Shown: positions 22,501 to 33,424, counted from the stretch's first letter. The stretch is DNA of 64,000 nt from Blastobasis lacticolella (GCA_905147135.1 LR990049.1:9689428-9753427), one strand, 5' to 3'. Numbers and translations are program-made. The notes: generated from the sequence alone by a model not told the origin.

Positions 22501-24112
22501 ACTATTTTAAATAGTGTTGTATTCCTGCCGGTGATTAAGGTTTCCAGTGCTCCTTTTATAGAGGATCCGTGGCTTTATCAGTAGGAAAGTCAGTCAGGAA
22601 GGTTCTCGCTTATTTGCTGTCAGAGCAACGTGTTTTAGAAGTTCGGCAATACGCTATATAGCGATACCCCTGGTGTTGCTAACGTCCATACGCTGACGGT
22701 AACTACTTTCCATTATCCTAAAATATGGCTCCAATGTGCATTATAATATGAGTTTTCCTTTATTAGACAAAATGCCACTGTGATGGGGATAGACGAGAAC
22801 GCGATCGAGTGCCAGACCCTGGCGACTGGCAACGTCGAAATCAGTCTGACGGACGCCTGCAGCGGTTTCTCGACGGTCAACTCCTGTCCGCTTTTCTACC
22901 TTTCTGTACAATCTTCAACTGGAGGACAGGCTGTAACTACTACAACATGCACGGGTAATTCTATATAATAGTATCATTCATATGGATAATACTTAAAAAA
23001 TAGTAGAGGTCCCTTTATAAGTAGGTAGGAACTGTTATAAAAACAGGCAGGTGCTTGACTTCAAGCCAATCCTCTAAGGTTAACACGAAGCCCGCACTGG
23101 CTTGGTGTTGGTATTGTATAAACAGTTTTATCTACACTCATAGCGTAATGTTCCAATTACATATTCAAAAACAGTCGTTTAAGGGTACACTTTTTTCACG
23201 CCAGTCTATAAAATTTTAAAATAGTAGTTTATGCAACTGTCATACAAAAGGGGGTATTAAAACATGAGTGTCTGCATGATAATAGTTTGACACGAGTGTT
23301 TTAATACCTAATTATATGCAGTTGCATACACTACTTTATCTACACTCATATTTTTATGTTAAAATATCGTACCTATAATTTTCCTAACTTTGCTTGAAGT
23401 AAGCTGCGAGTCAGTTCTGTTGTATCTACGCGTCGAGGATATCAAGCGGCGGGAAATTCACTTCACTACTTTCACATTTATCTATTTATTTGCTTCAAAC
23501 AAGAAACAACATTCACAAACACAAATTACAACAATTAGAAAGAATATTCTGTTTAGCGGGAAAATAAACACACACACATAAACACAGAAATATAAACAAG
23601 AAAATTTAAAATGTTGAGTTTACAGACACTCATGTTTTAATACCCGCTTTTATATGACAGTTGCATAAACTACTATTTCAAGCCAGGCCAGCGACGCATC
23701 GAGTCGCCGTATGATATGATATGACGCTGGTACAAGCGTCATGGGTGTTTGTTTTTGTGTACACCACAAGCAAAATTTAGAATTCAGTTGGCCTTGTCTT
23801 TACAACACGGGCTGTGCCAGCGGTGATTGTCTATAGAATTGGCGCCAGCGCACTGGTTTCGTATGAACCATCCCTATGTTTCAGTTTTTAAACTCCATTT
23901 CGTGACTTTCCTCTCTTAATAATTAACAATTATGGAATATAAGTACACATTTTTAATAATTTTTTGCAGATAATTCATGCAGATTCCCGTATAACATCAG
24001 ATACCAAGTGGCAACAGAAGACCTAGGTTGCTTCAGCAGCGCCAGTGGTGTAGCTGCCAGTTTCGTATTCATTATAACCGCCTTTGTCTTACACCTACGT
24101 ACATTACTCTAA
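16521..24112 (+). CDS. secreted, GPI-anchored VWA-like protein, 12 exons, 827 aa
   Basis: Coding exons: 16521-16756, 16902-17076, 17192-17337, 17943-18241, 18815-19062, 19150-19348, 19509-19778, 19858-20052, 20213-20368, 20857-21085, 22767-22954, 23970-24112. They sum to 2484 bases, all introns are GT-AG and all phases agree. Residues 1-20 are a signal peptide (AVLLIAGAGCVAA then Q). Residues 21-216 could be a propeptide, because RSER (213-216) fits a minimal furin site. About residues 455-640 follow a von Willebrand A strand/helix order: NLYIVLDSTWQ, SSITLLSAFDGS, STVMLFLLYSGT, DLRLLFATAT. The usual DxSxS metal motif is degenerate (D464-S-T-W-Q). A cysteine-containing region follows, and residues 804-827 (small residues, then FVFIITAFVLHL) form a GPI-signal or membrane tail. 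Several N-glycosylation sequons occur, the first at N38. It probably acts at the outer cell surface. I do not recognise the family. Confidence 0.85.
17576..17750 (-). mobile_element. LINE 3' UTR remnant in intron 3
   Basis: An (ATAG)n stretch at about 17613-17634 and an ATTTATTGCTC tail lead to GGCGGCCTTATCGCTGTAAG, CGATCTCTAGCAGGCAACC. This is the same module as 5320-5445. It is intronic in the 827-aa gene and antisense to it. Confidence 0.5.
18455..18610 (+). mobile_element. LINE RT C-terminal remnant in intron 4
   Basis: The + strand reads a non-LTR reverse-transcriptase C-terminus: RAARDWNSLPESLFPDMYNL, followed by VFKSRVNRYLLG. There is no start and no upstream RT, so it is a 5'-truncated insertion in the intron. 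Confidence 0.65.
21230..21385 (+). mobile_element. RTE-like LINE fragment, sense, intron 10
   Basis: The + strand reads PVMTYGTEM, a stop, then TLGLMRKLTVTQRAIE, the same C-terminal region as the minus-strand RTE copy at 51740-52500. Broken by stops. Confidence 0.65.
21391..22460 (-). mobile_element. RTE-like LINE, antisense, interrupted by a SINE, intron 10
   Basis: The minus-strand RTE 3' end (GCCCACTGCTGGGCCTCCCC on +) and C-terminal coding remnants cover 21391-21620 and 21725-21956, then resume at 22304-22460 after the SINE. The order of words matches 51740-52470 closely (CTGGACTATTTGTCC..GTATATG, CAACAACTTCAAGTGGAGTG, TAAGACCTACTTGTTGAGAG). Many indels, so not coding. Confidence 0.75.
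21958..22303 (+). mobile_element. SINE family A, full length, inserted in RTE
   Basis: Begins GAGCGTCGGTGGCCGAGTGG (A-box-like) and ends near AACATTAACGTCAAGATGAT plus a short AT tail. The flanks TAGTCGCCAAC (before) and TACTCGTCAAC (after) look like a target-site duplication. Without the insertion the host RTE reads on as in the 52280 region. Confidence 0.8.
23116..23678. mobile_element. foldback MITE (family F), copy 1, intron 11
   Basis: TIR-like ends at 23218 (AAATAGTAGTTTATGCAACT, GTCATA...TATTAAAACATGAGTGTCTG) and the inverse ending at 23678 are about 55 bp and nearly identical. The preceding block 23124-23217 (TTATCTACACTCATAGCGTA...CACGCCAGTCTATAAAATTT) belongs to the same family, since it also opens the copy at 44565. 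A third TATCTACACTCATA word lies internally near 23337. Confidence 0.75.
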
Positions 24113-25484
24113 ATAAGATATACTGTATTCCCACCAATTGTAAGTTTAATTATTTTATTAAGGATATAGATAACTTAGCTAGAATTTATTAAGATGCCAT
24201 TGCAATGACACACTATCCATAGGTCGACCTTTTGCAAATGTATTGTGTACAATCCAACTCAACAGTCGCATATCAAACCCATAGACACCAACGAACATAA
24301 ATATGTTATAATAAAAAGCATTTATTTTGAGGAGTTTAGGTAATTTGTACAGGGTAAATTACTAACATAAAAATAAAAAGAAGTAATTAGGTGATTTTAG
24401 ATAGTTTACTGGGTACTATTTATTTCTTTTTTGTATTCATAAATAAATAAATAATAAATAAATAAATGACGTTTATTACACATAAACCCATAACAGGATA
24501 GGTACATTAAAATAGTAAAAAAAAATATACAGTAACAGTATAACCATAATGTATCGCTACCCATGCCATGGGAAGACGTGCAAAGGGGTCACACTCAGCG
24601 TATGCCATGGCTGGAGCTATGGCGCTGGTTTTCAGTGCACCCTACAGTGAAGCACGGACGAAGGTGATTATTTATAACATGCCAATTTTTTCTTTATAAA
24701 TATCTAGTAAATATAATAAGTACGTGAGTGTTCATGTAATGTGCGTATGTGAGTGTGTGAGTGTGTGTGTATGTGTGAATATGTGTGTATTTTTGTTTGC
24801 CATCTTGAAAACGCCCTGTTCTCCCAATCCAGTTAGCCGTCTCATCCATTCTCAGGCTCAACACACCGTACTGAACCCACATTCTCAGCTACTTCGTTTG
24901 CTGTGTACCCAGAGTTCTCACAACGCGTTCAAGTGAGCTATGTGATTACTATTACATATAGAAAAAAAAGAAGTATTCATCAATTGTCTATATTGTTAAC
25001 TAATTATTGTTATTGCTTTTCTTGTGTATTAAGCGTATTTTTTTTACGAATAAAACTTTAATTATTATTAGAAGTCAATTGATTTACTTATGCACCTACA
25101 TATGAGTTGCTTCCACGACCTATAGGCTGATGCACCCCTATACCTACTCCTTCCACTTTATTCCATCCAAGTTCGTACTATTCTGTCGATTTTGTCGACG
25201 ATCACCTAGATTCTCATAGGCGGTTTGGATATTGTTGACCTCCTTCCAGAGAAACGTTGGCTCGCTGTATCTTTTCTACTGTCTGCACTACAGCGAAAGT
25301 ACTTTCTGAATATTCCTGTTCCCTACAGGAACTGTTTAGTGTCACCCTCACTTTTTTTGCCATCACGCCCTCCGACAAAGGAATAGCACATCATCACGAT
25401 GCGGCATCCAACTCTCATCGCGAGTCTTATTGTCGCGCACGTATAGGTAAAAGTGAAATGGTAGTATATATACGAGTACATAGT
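24113..25484. other. 3' flank of the GPI/VWA-like gene and intergenic
   Basis: An AATAAA at about 24310-24315, 200 bp after the stop codon, is the best poly(A) signal candidate. Simple repeats: (AATA)n at 24438-24468 and a GT-rich tract at 24725-24791. Nothing else coding is seen. Confidence 0.5.
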
Positions 25485-26036
25485 ATAAAACAAAGTCGCT
25501 TCCCGCGGTCTGTCCCTATGTATCTATTGTGACCTCGATCCAGAAATGTACACTGTTATTTAACAAAATCTTTATTTTAATGATATTTTACAATATGTTT
25601 TATAAAATATATGTATTCAATATAAATATGCAATTGATATAGCTTCAGGTGGCACAACAGTTTAAGTCGCAAGTCCGAGCGCGAGTTCCTCAGCACTGTC
25701 GACTGGCCTCACGTGGTCTTCCCCGCCACTGCTGCTACTGCGGTGTGGCGGGGCGAGCCAGTGTGGCCAGCCAACAGAATTTAATAGAATAGGTTGAAAT
25801 CGATATGATCGACATCGATACAACCGAAGAAACTGTATCGATGTCGGTTATTTATTTGGAGGATTTGTAATATTTGTAACAGCATGTAGGCTTAGATCTT
25901 TTAAACTACGCAACCGCTTTTAATGTGATTTTGAACAATAGATAGAGTGATTCAAGAGGAAGATTAATAAGCAAGAAAAATAAAGGGTAGGTAGGGGTAA
26001 AGTGTACGCGAACGAAGTCGCGCCGGGTCCTCTAGT
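25485..26036 (+). mobile_element. Helitron-like non-autonomous element
   Basis: The 5' end TATAAAACAAAGTCGCTTCC, CGC.GTCTGTCCC matches the start at 48166. The 3' end ACGCGAACGAAGTCGCGCCG, GGTCCTCTAGT matches the end at 46771-46805 and can fold (CGCGAA...TTCG/CGCG), as Helitron 3' hairpins do. The TTAGATCTTTTAAACTACGC word near 25890 is also shared with 48225. No Rep/helicase is encoded. Confidence 0.6.
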
Positions 26037-26245
26037 TTATAATAAATAAAGTATTCCTTTGCACTTGAAGTTGGGGTTCTTGAAAAAGCATATCTATTGA
26101 CATTTCAAATGTCGGCACCGCATCTGCTACCCTTAGCACGTAATGTTCCGGACGACGGAGGCCGCTTTCCATCAGGTGGACTGCCTGATAGCGTACCTCA
26201 AGATTATTGATAATAAATAAAGAATAATAATACATAAATAATCGT

Positions 26246-26495
26246 TGACGACCTGAGTGGTTCAGTGGTCAACATGCCGGTTTGCCACGCAAGAGGTCCC
26301 GGGTTCGATTTCCGGCTGGGCAGAAATTTAAATGATCTGCCCGTTAACCTACCGACCATGAAGCATGCAACTACGTCGAAATATTGAGGTAAAAACAATA
26401 CTAACCGTGGTAACAAACCCGATAACATGTGTAGTGAAAGTGTAGTGAATAACCACGAAAGTCCTAAAACCTATGTAATAAACCTTCAATTTTTT
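26246..26495 (+). mobile_element. tRNA-derived SINE (family B)
   Basis: The head reads TGAGTGGTTCAGTGGTCAAC (A box), TGCCGGTTTGCCACGCAAGAG, and GGTTCGATTTCCGGCTGGGC (B box), like a tRNA-Gly(GCC) gene, but the acceptor stem does not pair. The body contains GCATGCAACTACGTCGAAAT, a word shared with 12110-12135. It ends in an AATAAA-rich stretch. Confidence 0.65.
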
Positions 26496-26516
26496 CCATC
26501 TTGCTATTATATATTA

Positions 26517-26731
26517 CCGATCAGTGAGTGAAAACATCGTGATGAAACTGACTGAATGGGTAACCATGGTCCAATTTTGTGTGTGTATGGGTAACCTGGT
26601 AGCAGGGTCACGTAAGTCAGATGGCAGTCGCTCCACTGGACTTATCTGATCTGCCAAATCCTGGATCATGGTCAAGGCGGACCTCGGGCCCTCGTGTGCG
26701 AGATCACAAACGGGACATAACGCCAAGATAA
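26517..26731 (+). mobile_element. SINE family A, 5'-truncated
   Basis: Carries the GTGAAAACATCGTGATGAAA body, the AGCAGGGTCACGTAAGTCAG block and the 3' end AACGGGACATAACGCCAAGA. The tRNA-like head is absent. This 3' end matches the LINE end at 63095-63119 almost exactly. Confidence 0.7.
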
Positions 26732-26924
26732 TATATTACCAATCACTTTGTCTATACTAACTATACAGCACTTTCGGCTGATGTGGTTTAAGCCCAGCAT
26801 TGGATTGTCGTAGGTAGGTGGACGCGTGACAGTTATACACGACAATACGGGCACCTGTTACCAGTATGAACAAAGGACACCAGAGGCAAGTTAACCCGAC
26901 ATTATACCGAAGCTATCTCGGATA

Positions 26925-27360
26925 CCAAAAACTCAAAAACAACAACGCGTCGGGTAATGATGGATTTACGGCATAGATTCTGAAAGCTGGTAGCAGACCT
27001 GTGCTTACGACCCTTCAAAAGGGGAAAACGCCGGAAGCATGGCACAGAAGATAGCATAGCGATATTGTTCTTCAACAAGGGTGATCAGACTATCTTGGAG
27101 AACTTTAGACCAATATCACTGCTCATCAAAGGTCTTCTCGGCTTATCAAAGGTTAGCTGGAAGAAAACCCGTTGTGGGATAAGCTCGAATTTGCATTATA
27201 AACTGTATTTTTATTTCCTGTAATGTTATAAATTGATGCAATAAAGTGATTACATACATACATACATGCTGCTGACCCATGTGAAGCTGTTCTCGAGCTG
27301 TCTCGCATGCAGGTTCAATGACCTCCAGCCTCCCGAACAAGCCGGGTTCCGAAAAAGCTT
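26925..27360 (+). mobile_element. RTE-like LINE RT core fragment
   Basis: The + strand reads a degraded reverse-transcriptase block 0-3 region: LKNNNASGNDGFTA, stops, GKTPEAWHRR, then FNDLQPPEQAGFRK near 27310-27350. The expected middle is disrupted near 27160-27265 by unrelated sequence with a (CATA)n run. Confidence 0.65.
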
Positions 27361-27724
27361 AATTTTGATGCAAACCAAACTGTTCTTTGTGTGCCTCTTC
27401 ATAAATAAAACCTGATATTTACCTTCACACGCAGTGCGTGCATCTCCAAGAGATTACATATGTAGGGGTACCACGACTTCAGGTTACTTTGACACCTTGC
27501 GGAAAAACGAGTACACTAAAGGAGACTGGGTAAGTATGTAGGGGAAGTGGACTATGGCCAAATAAAATAATCGGTATAGTATTTACATTTAGCACCCTCA
27601 AATACATCCTTGTAGAGGGCTTCGAAATCTGACCGGCAATTCTTAAAAAAAAAAAGCAGATATTTAATTGGCACATTTTGTATGGGAAGTGCCCACGCCA
27701 ATTGTCATACGAACATGTGACAAA

Positions 27725-27870
27725 TAAATGCTTTTTCTCGAAACTGCCGGGACCGATTTTGGTGTTGTGCGGCATAAGAACATAGTTGATGGTGATCTAT
27801 CTATACTCCGTAACCATCTCGCTGTTGGTTCAAAGAATACTTCACTTGACATACAAATGTGCGAAAGACA
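27725..27870. repeat. single unit of the ~143 bp repeat
   Basis: The same unit as the array at 28205-29110 (CTCGAAACTGCCGGGACCGA, GCATAAGAACATAGTTGATG, GGTTCAAAGAATACTTCACT). It is separated from the array by the inverted module 27991-28161. Confidence 0.8.
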
Positions 27871-27990
27871 CGTCCTCACGGATCCCCCCGACGAACTGTC
27901 GAGCGCCCTGAACCTCCTCCTGGAGGCTCCCTCCCTGTCGTTTCAGCGGCCCCCGTAGGCCCCCAATCCCAACCCACAGCAGCGGGACCC

Positions 27991-28161
27991 CCTTCTGGGG
28001 TCTCGCTATAAATTCTCCAGCGTATGCTCCGTAAGGAGTGACGTTGAGCACACCCCGTCCCTACGGGGTGTAGCATCCGATGAAACCTGAAAAGCCCTTA
28101 TGGCTACAGGTGCTCCCTGTGTGGGTGTTTAGCACGTATGCGCCTAGGTTCTTTTTTGGCG
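27991..28161. repeat. inverted module, left copy
   Basis: About 170 bp, mirrored at 29708-29876 with high identity. Shared words on opposite strands include GTGACGTTGAGC, GGAGCATACGCTGGAGAA and GGCGCATACGTGCTAAACAC. The pair flanks the tandem array. Confidence 0.8.
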
Positions 28162-28204
28162 AGTCGTGCATAACCAGTCCGGCCGGCCGGCTGGTACTCA
28201 TATA

Positions 28205-29110
28205 AAAAGAAAGATATAATTTTTTCTCCAAACTGCCGGGACCGATTTTGATATCGTGCGGCATAACAACAGAGCTGGATGTGCTCAATCTATACTCCAT
28301 AACCATGTCACTGCTGGTTCAAAGAATACCGCACTTGTCATACAACTTTGCGAAAAACATGCATTTTTCTCAAAACTGCCGGGTCCGATTTTGATGTTGT
28401 GTGGCATAAGAACATAGTTGAAGGTTTTCATCCTATACTTCGTAACGATGTCGCTGCTGGTTCAAAGAATACGGCAATTGCCATACAAACATGTGACAAA
28501 TAAATGCTTTTTTCTCGAAACTGCCGGGACCGATTTTGGTGTTGTGCGGCATAAGAACATAGTTGATGGTGCTCTATCTATACTCCGTAACTATGTCGCT
28601 GCTGGTTCAAAGAATACTTCACTTGTCATACAAATGTGCGAAAGATATCAATTTTTCTTCAAACTGCCGTGACCGATTTTAATGTCGTGCGGCATAAGAA
28701 CATAGCTTAAGGTCCTCAACCTATACTCCGTAACCATGTCGCTGCTGGTTCAAAGAACACGACACTTGTAATACAAATGTGACAATTAAATGCTTTTTTC
28801 TTGAAACTGCCGGTACCGATTTTGATGCCATCTTGTACAAATATGCAGCTGAGGCACCCTAACCCATAGGCCATCACTGTAATGCTGCTGGTTCATAGAC
28901 CACTTTTGCCCAGTCTCCTTAATTTTACTTCTTCTTCTTCTTATCGACAAATGTGACAATTAAATGCTTTTTTCTTGAAACTGCCGGTACCGATTTTGAT
29001 GCCATCTTGTACAAATATGCAGCTGAGGCACCCTAACCCATAGGCCATCACTGTAATGCTGCTGGTTCATAGACCATTTTTGCCCAGTCTCCTTTATTTT
29101 ACTTCTTCTT
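28205..29110. repeat. tandem array, ~143 bp units
   Basis: The word AACTGCCGG recurs near 28232, 28375, 28520, 28662, 28805 and 28979, giving periods of about 142-146 and then 174 bp. Each unit carries ACCGATTTTG, GCATAAGAACATAG or a variant, and CTGCTGGTTCA. The last two units are longer and nearly identical to each other, ending in a CTTCTTCTTCTTATCG run. No coding content. Confidence 0.85.
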
Positions 29111-29181
29111 CTTCTTATCGAGTCGATGGACTAACTTTCCCCTTACACTTTGTTCGCAAAATATTTTACTGGCGACGCTGT

Positions 29182-29534
29182 TGGATCTTAACGGCTATAC
29201 CCGTGTTTGTCGCACGGGTATAGCGGACGCGCTGTTCTGCGCAAAGACGGGAGACGAGCTCCCACTTAGACTTTTCCCTAAGGAAAATGGGGGCGGGGGC
29301 TTGGGCTTAGGCGGGGCGGGGGAGCAAAGCGCGCTACTGGCTTGGGGCCAGATTGCACGCTCGTGCGAGCGGCAGCAGCCACGCTCGAGGCTGGGCACGG
29401 GGGGCGCGAGGTAACCGCGACCGGGGCGGGCGCGGCAGCCGAGGACGAGGCCTCGGACCCCAAACGGGCAACCCTCTTTCGGTGCCGTTTGGTCTTAGCG
29501 ACGAGCTCGAATCCGTCGAGCTCGACCGCAGAGA
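29182..29534 (-). repeat. 353 bp direct copy of jockey ORF1 segment
   Basis: Matches 31162-31514 base for base at an offset of 1980, except an A/G difference at 29470. The source is within the ORF1 (gag-like) region of the jockey-like LINE on the minus strand. Very recent duplication or a second, truncated insertion of the same lineage. Confidence 0.9.
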
Positions 29535-29707
29535 GTGGCGAGTATTCTATACCTTAATAATTAGCCGCTTTAATTATTGTATACCATTTAAAATTTGTTA
29601 GTTTATTCTGTCTAACTTAGGTGTCAACGTCTTTTTTTTTTCGCCCAACGCCAAGGAAATTGGCACCCTCCGGTATAGCGGTTGGGAGGGAGGAGGTAAA
29701 CTCTCAT

Positions 29708-29876
29708 CGCCCAAAAAAGGGACCTAGGCGCATACGTGCTAAACACCCCCTGGGAGCACCTGTAGCCGGGAAGGCTTTCCAAGTTTCATCGGATGCGACA
29801 CCCAGTAGGGACGGGGTGCGCTCAACGTCACTCCTTACGGAGCATACGCTGGAGAAATTATAGCGAAACCCCAGAA
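29708..29876. repeat. inverted module, right copy
   Basis: Partner of 27991-28161. It interrupts the endonuclease reading of the jockey-like LINE immediately after its GDFN motif. Confidence 0.8.
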
Positions 29877-31940
29877 CGTCTCCGGCGCACGTCCAGTCGG
29901 TATGTTTGTAGTTGAAATCTCCGAACATAATAACAGAGTCGCCTAGGGAGAGAAGCGCTTCGAAGTCGCTTTTGAGTGGCAGCCAGAGGGGATGTAGACA
30001 GAGGCTATGATCAGGAACGGATGTCCTGTCATGCCTAGCTGTACTACGGAGGCCTCAATACTCGAGAGAGTTGGAGTTGGAAGAGGGGAGCAATGGAGCG
30101 ATCTCTTATAGTAAATGGCAGTTCCGCCGCGCCCTGACGCGGTTGCAGTCCCGTCATTCCTAACAAGGGAGAAGCCGGGGATCGATATACCCTTCTGGAT
30201 CAAAGGCTTGAGCCAAGTCTCCTGAAGGAGTAATAGGTCGAGCTCCCTGCTTTTGACGAACGTTCTAAGTTCGGGGATGTTTGTGTGTAGGCTGCGCACA
30301 TTATATGAAACAAGCGAAACCCCACTCGGCTTCAGGCGACCGGTGCCGACACTGGCGGGAGTGGAGGGTGTGGCGTGAAGCGCCTGGGGCATTACTTGAG
30401 GGCTTGGAGAAGGGAGTAATGCTCGGCAAGCGCGTCTAAACGCTCGAGCTGGGTGAAGGCGGTACGCAGTTTTCGTGCCAGAATGGGGATCTCGTCAATG
30501 TTGCCGGACGCTAAAATGGAGGATATGTATCGCATATCCTCCGCCAAGGAAGAGGGCGGGGACTGGTGGCTGATGGCCTTGGGGGGGGGGGGAGCCTTGG
30601 GCCCCAGGGCCTTGGCCTTGGGGTGGACCCCAAGCTGCGGCTGGGGCCGCGCTGGGGGGCGGGCCTGTGGCCTTGAGGGGGGGTAGTGGGCCACTGTCGC
30701 TGAAGGCGGCGGCGGCCTTGCACCTTTGCCCTCAGCGGGTTTCGGTGCTGAAGTGTTCGCACCTTTGCCCTTAGTGGGCTTTGGTGCGGAAGTGCGGGGT
30801 CGAGGGGCGCGCGGGCAGCCCCTGTAATTAGCAATTGCGTTTATGCGGGGCCTCGACTTTAATCCCGAAGAGCCCACAGACCGTGAAGCCTCCCCGGAAT
30901 ATGGTCCTGGCACCGGTGGTGTTTGAGAGCACCACCAGAACCAGGGGAAATTGCTTGCCGGAACAGCTGTACATCTTGTGTACGGCAGCGAAATTCTAGG
31001 ATTTGAGGTCCATGAGAATGGCCTCATTGGAGAGTTCGTGCGGGACTACACGGAGTACCGCACGCACCTTACGCTCCTCAGAACGGGCGTAGGTATGGTA
31101 CCCTACTTTATTATGAGCGAGGAGCCTGGTTAGGCTCCTGAAATCGTCGATCGACTCGACGTGGATCTTAACGGCTATACCCGTGTTTGTCGCACGGGTA
31201 TAGCGGACGCGCTGTTCTGCGCAAAGACGGGAGACGAGCTCCCACTTAGACTTTTCCCTAAGGAAAATGGGGGCGGGGGCTTGGGCTTAGGCGGGGCGGG
31301 GGAGCAAAGCGCGCTACTGGCTTGGGGCCAGATTGCACGCTCGTGCGAGCGGCAGCAGCCACGCTCGAGGCTGGGCACGGGGGGCGCGAGGTAACCGCGA
31401 CCGGGGCGGGCGCGGCAGCCGAGGACGAGGCCTCGGACCCCAAACGGGCGACCCTCTTTCGGTGCCGTTTGGTCTTAGCGACGAGCTCGAATCCGTCGAG
31501 CTCGACCGCAGAGAATGGGAGGGGAGTGACGGAACGAGGTCCCGTCACGGTGGTCGAGGACGAAGAGTCCTCCTCGGCCACAGACGCCGCCTTCTTGCGG
31601 GAGGGCGGCGCAGAGACTTGAGACACGGAGTCCTCGAACTCCATGTCCTCAGAGGGCTCGCGGGGGGCCTGAGGGGCACTCCCCACTGACGCCAGATAAC
31701 TACGGACAACGTAGTTATCTTGGCCGAGGTTAGGTTAGGAATTCGCCGCTCAGGCGGCGAAGCTGCTCCAAAGAGACTGTCGCCATTATGCGGCGAGAAG
31801 AGAGATAGGGAGACTGGGAATAAATTTGAGAAGAAACGAAAAAGCGGGGCGTCCTCCCTGCACGAGGCAGGGAGGGGAGGGGGGGATGGTTCGATGGAAC
31901 GGCTATCCCTATTATATATACCGCTATCCGTCACCCTTGG
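29877..31940 (-). mobile_element. jockey-like LINE, 5' half (ORF1 gag and ORF2 endonuclease start)
   Basis: Minus strand. ORF1 begins near 31686 (acidic, Ser/Pro/Ala-rich N-terminus). After frame breaks, 31202 down to 31000 reads a gag segment (TGIAVKIHVESIDDFRSL, then HNKVGYHTYARSEERKVRAV) as in the PRE_C2HC region that precedes zinc knuckles in jockey-type ORF1. A Pro/Ala/Lys-rich C-terminus follows and ends at 30392. ORF2 overlaps or abuts at 30392 and shows SYNVRSLHTNIPELRTF, LLLLQETWLKP, then IMFGDFNYKHTDW near 29925-29885, which is an APE-type endonuclease. The rest of ORF2, including RT, is missing, replaced by the inverted module. GC content is far higher than the surroundings. An AGATAACTA...TAGTTATCT hairpin lies at about 31694-31720. 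Confidence 0.75.
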
Positions 31941-32283
31941 GCAGGCCTAAGTGCAATGGGATCGGGACGTCCGGTTTCGTTAAGACAGGGGCCTTTACAG
32001 CGAACCGTGACAACGCTAGTTGGCTTAGTTGTCACCGTTAAATATCCACCAACTCAATGCGGCAGAGACGCAGCTTTGTGTTACCAACGAATCGGTAACA
32101 AGAAACTACGTCTCTGAATGAACGTAACTGGATGTCGTTACGCTCAGCGGGACGCGGGCTCGAAACGCGAAGTGAGACGCGCGCGAAAAACTTGCGTCGT
32201 AAGAACCAATGAAAGCGGGCTGGCAACGAGCGATGCGGAGGGGTGCGCTACGAAGCCAAAACGGAAACTGTGTCAACGTCTAC
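31941..32283. other. GC-rich flank of jockey element, no gene
   Basis: Possibly the 5' UTR of the minus-strand LINE. Includes GTTACCAACG/CGGTAAC-like short inverted words. No coding support. Confidence 0.3.
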
Positions 32284-32923
32284 TATACTTTGTCAAACAT
32301 AGGATGATAATTTTGACAGTTCACACTAAGGATGCGGTGGCGTAAAATCGTTAATGAATCTATTCGATTATCGATTTTCATTCTCATAGAAGTTGGAATC
32401 GATAGTTGCACGCATTATGCTGTATGTATTATACAAAACAAACTATTTTTTTGCTTTTGAATTAATAATTTATTAATACTACAGTAAAAACCCCTCCACA
32501 ACGACAATTTTGACACGTGAGTATTTTTATTCGGTCAGTCTGCCTATTCCGTAGAATACGCACGAGTCCAAATAGTTGTTGTGAAAGGTATCTTAGGGCA
32601 AAATACAAACAATAAATGAGAAGTTAGTTACAAAAAATGATATAATTATCTAAATGTTAATTTTAAGTATTCGATTATTTTATTTGAAAGCCATCCTTTT
32701 ATCACCTATAAAAATGTTGACACATTTGACAATTGAGCAGTTTTCCAATAGGTATCTAAAGCATTCTTAACCACTCACTAGATGGCGCCCCGACAATTTT
32801 GGTAATTGATAATCGCTTGAAATAGGTTCTTAGCAAAGTGGATATAAACACTGGGTACGTTGGATTGGATAATATTGTATTTATCAATAGTTTTCAACCA
32901 TTTTATAGAGATTGTAATAATAA

Positions 32924-33424
32924 TGGAACATAGTGCCAACTTAATAAATATTTCTTTGTACAGTTCGTTCAACCTTTAACAGTTATGTTTATATTAATAA
33001 ACATTTTATTTTTAAGTTTAGTATTAGTTGGCTGCATGATATTACTGCCACCATCATACAGATTAAAAAAAGATTACCAAAATTGTAGGAACGCCATCTA
33101 TTGATGCTTTTTGAAACCAACTGACAATACCTACTGGAAAACTCCTCATTCCATGAAGGAGGGCGCTAGGTCTTTGCCCCAAATGTCATTATTCTAATGA
33201 GGAGTTTTCCAGTAGGTACTGATAGTTGGTTTCAAAAAGTATCAATAGATGGCGCTCCTACAATTTTGGTAACCTTTTTTTAATCTGTATGATGGTGGCA
33301 GTGATTTCATGCAACCAACTAATACTAAACTTAAAAATAAAATGTTTATCAATATAAACATTACTGTTAAAGGTTGAACGAAATGTAAAAAGAAATATTT
33401 ATAGAAGTTGGCACTATGTTATAT
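32924..33424. mobile_element. inner foldback element, ~230 bp arms
   Basis: The left arm 32924-33153 is mirrored at 33197-33424: ACATAGTGCCAACTT, GTTCAACCTTTAACAGT, AGTATTAGTTGG, CCACCATCATACAGATT and GGAAAACTCCTCATT all occur in inverse order. The loop is only about 43 bases. Confidence 0.85.

Noticed and set aside
26246..26330. Possible tRNA-Gly gene
   Set aside because: A and B boxes and a GCC anticodon-like triplet are visible, but the acceptor stem does not pair and SINE body sequence follows directly.
28205..29110. CRISPR-like array
   Set aside because: Units are ~143 bp tandem repeats without short constant repeats and unique spacers, in a eukaryotic genome.
30453..31689. Several long + strand frames in the GC-rich block
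   Set aside because: They are antisense shadows of the minus-strand jockey ORF1; composition is explained by high GC.
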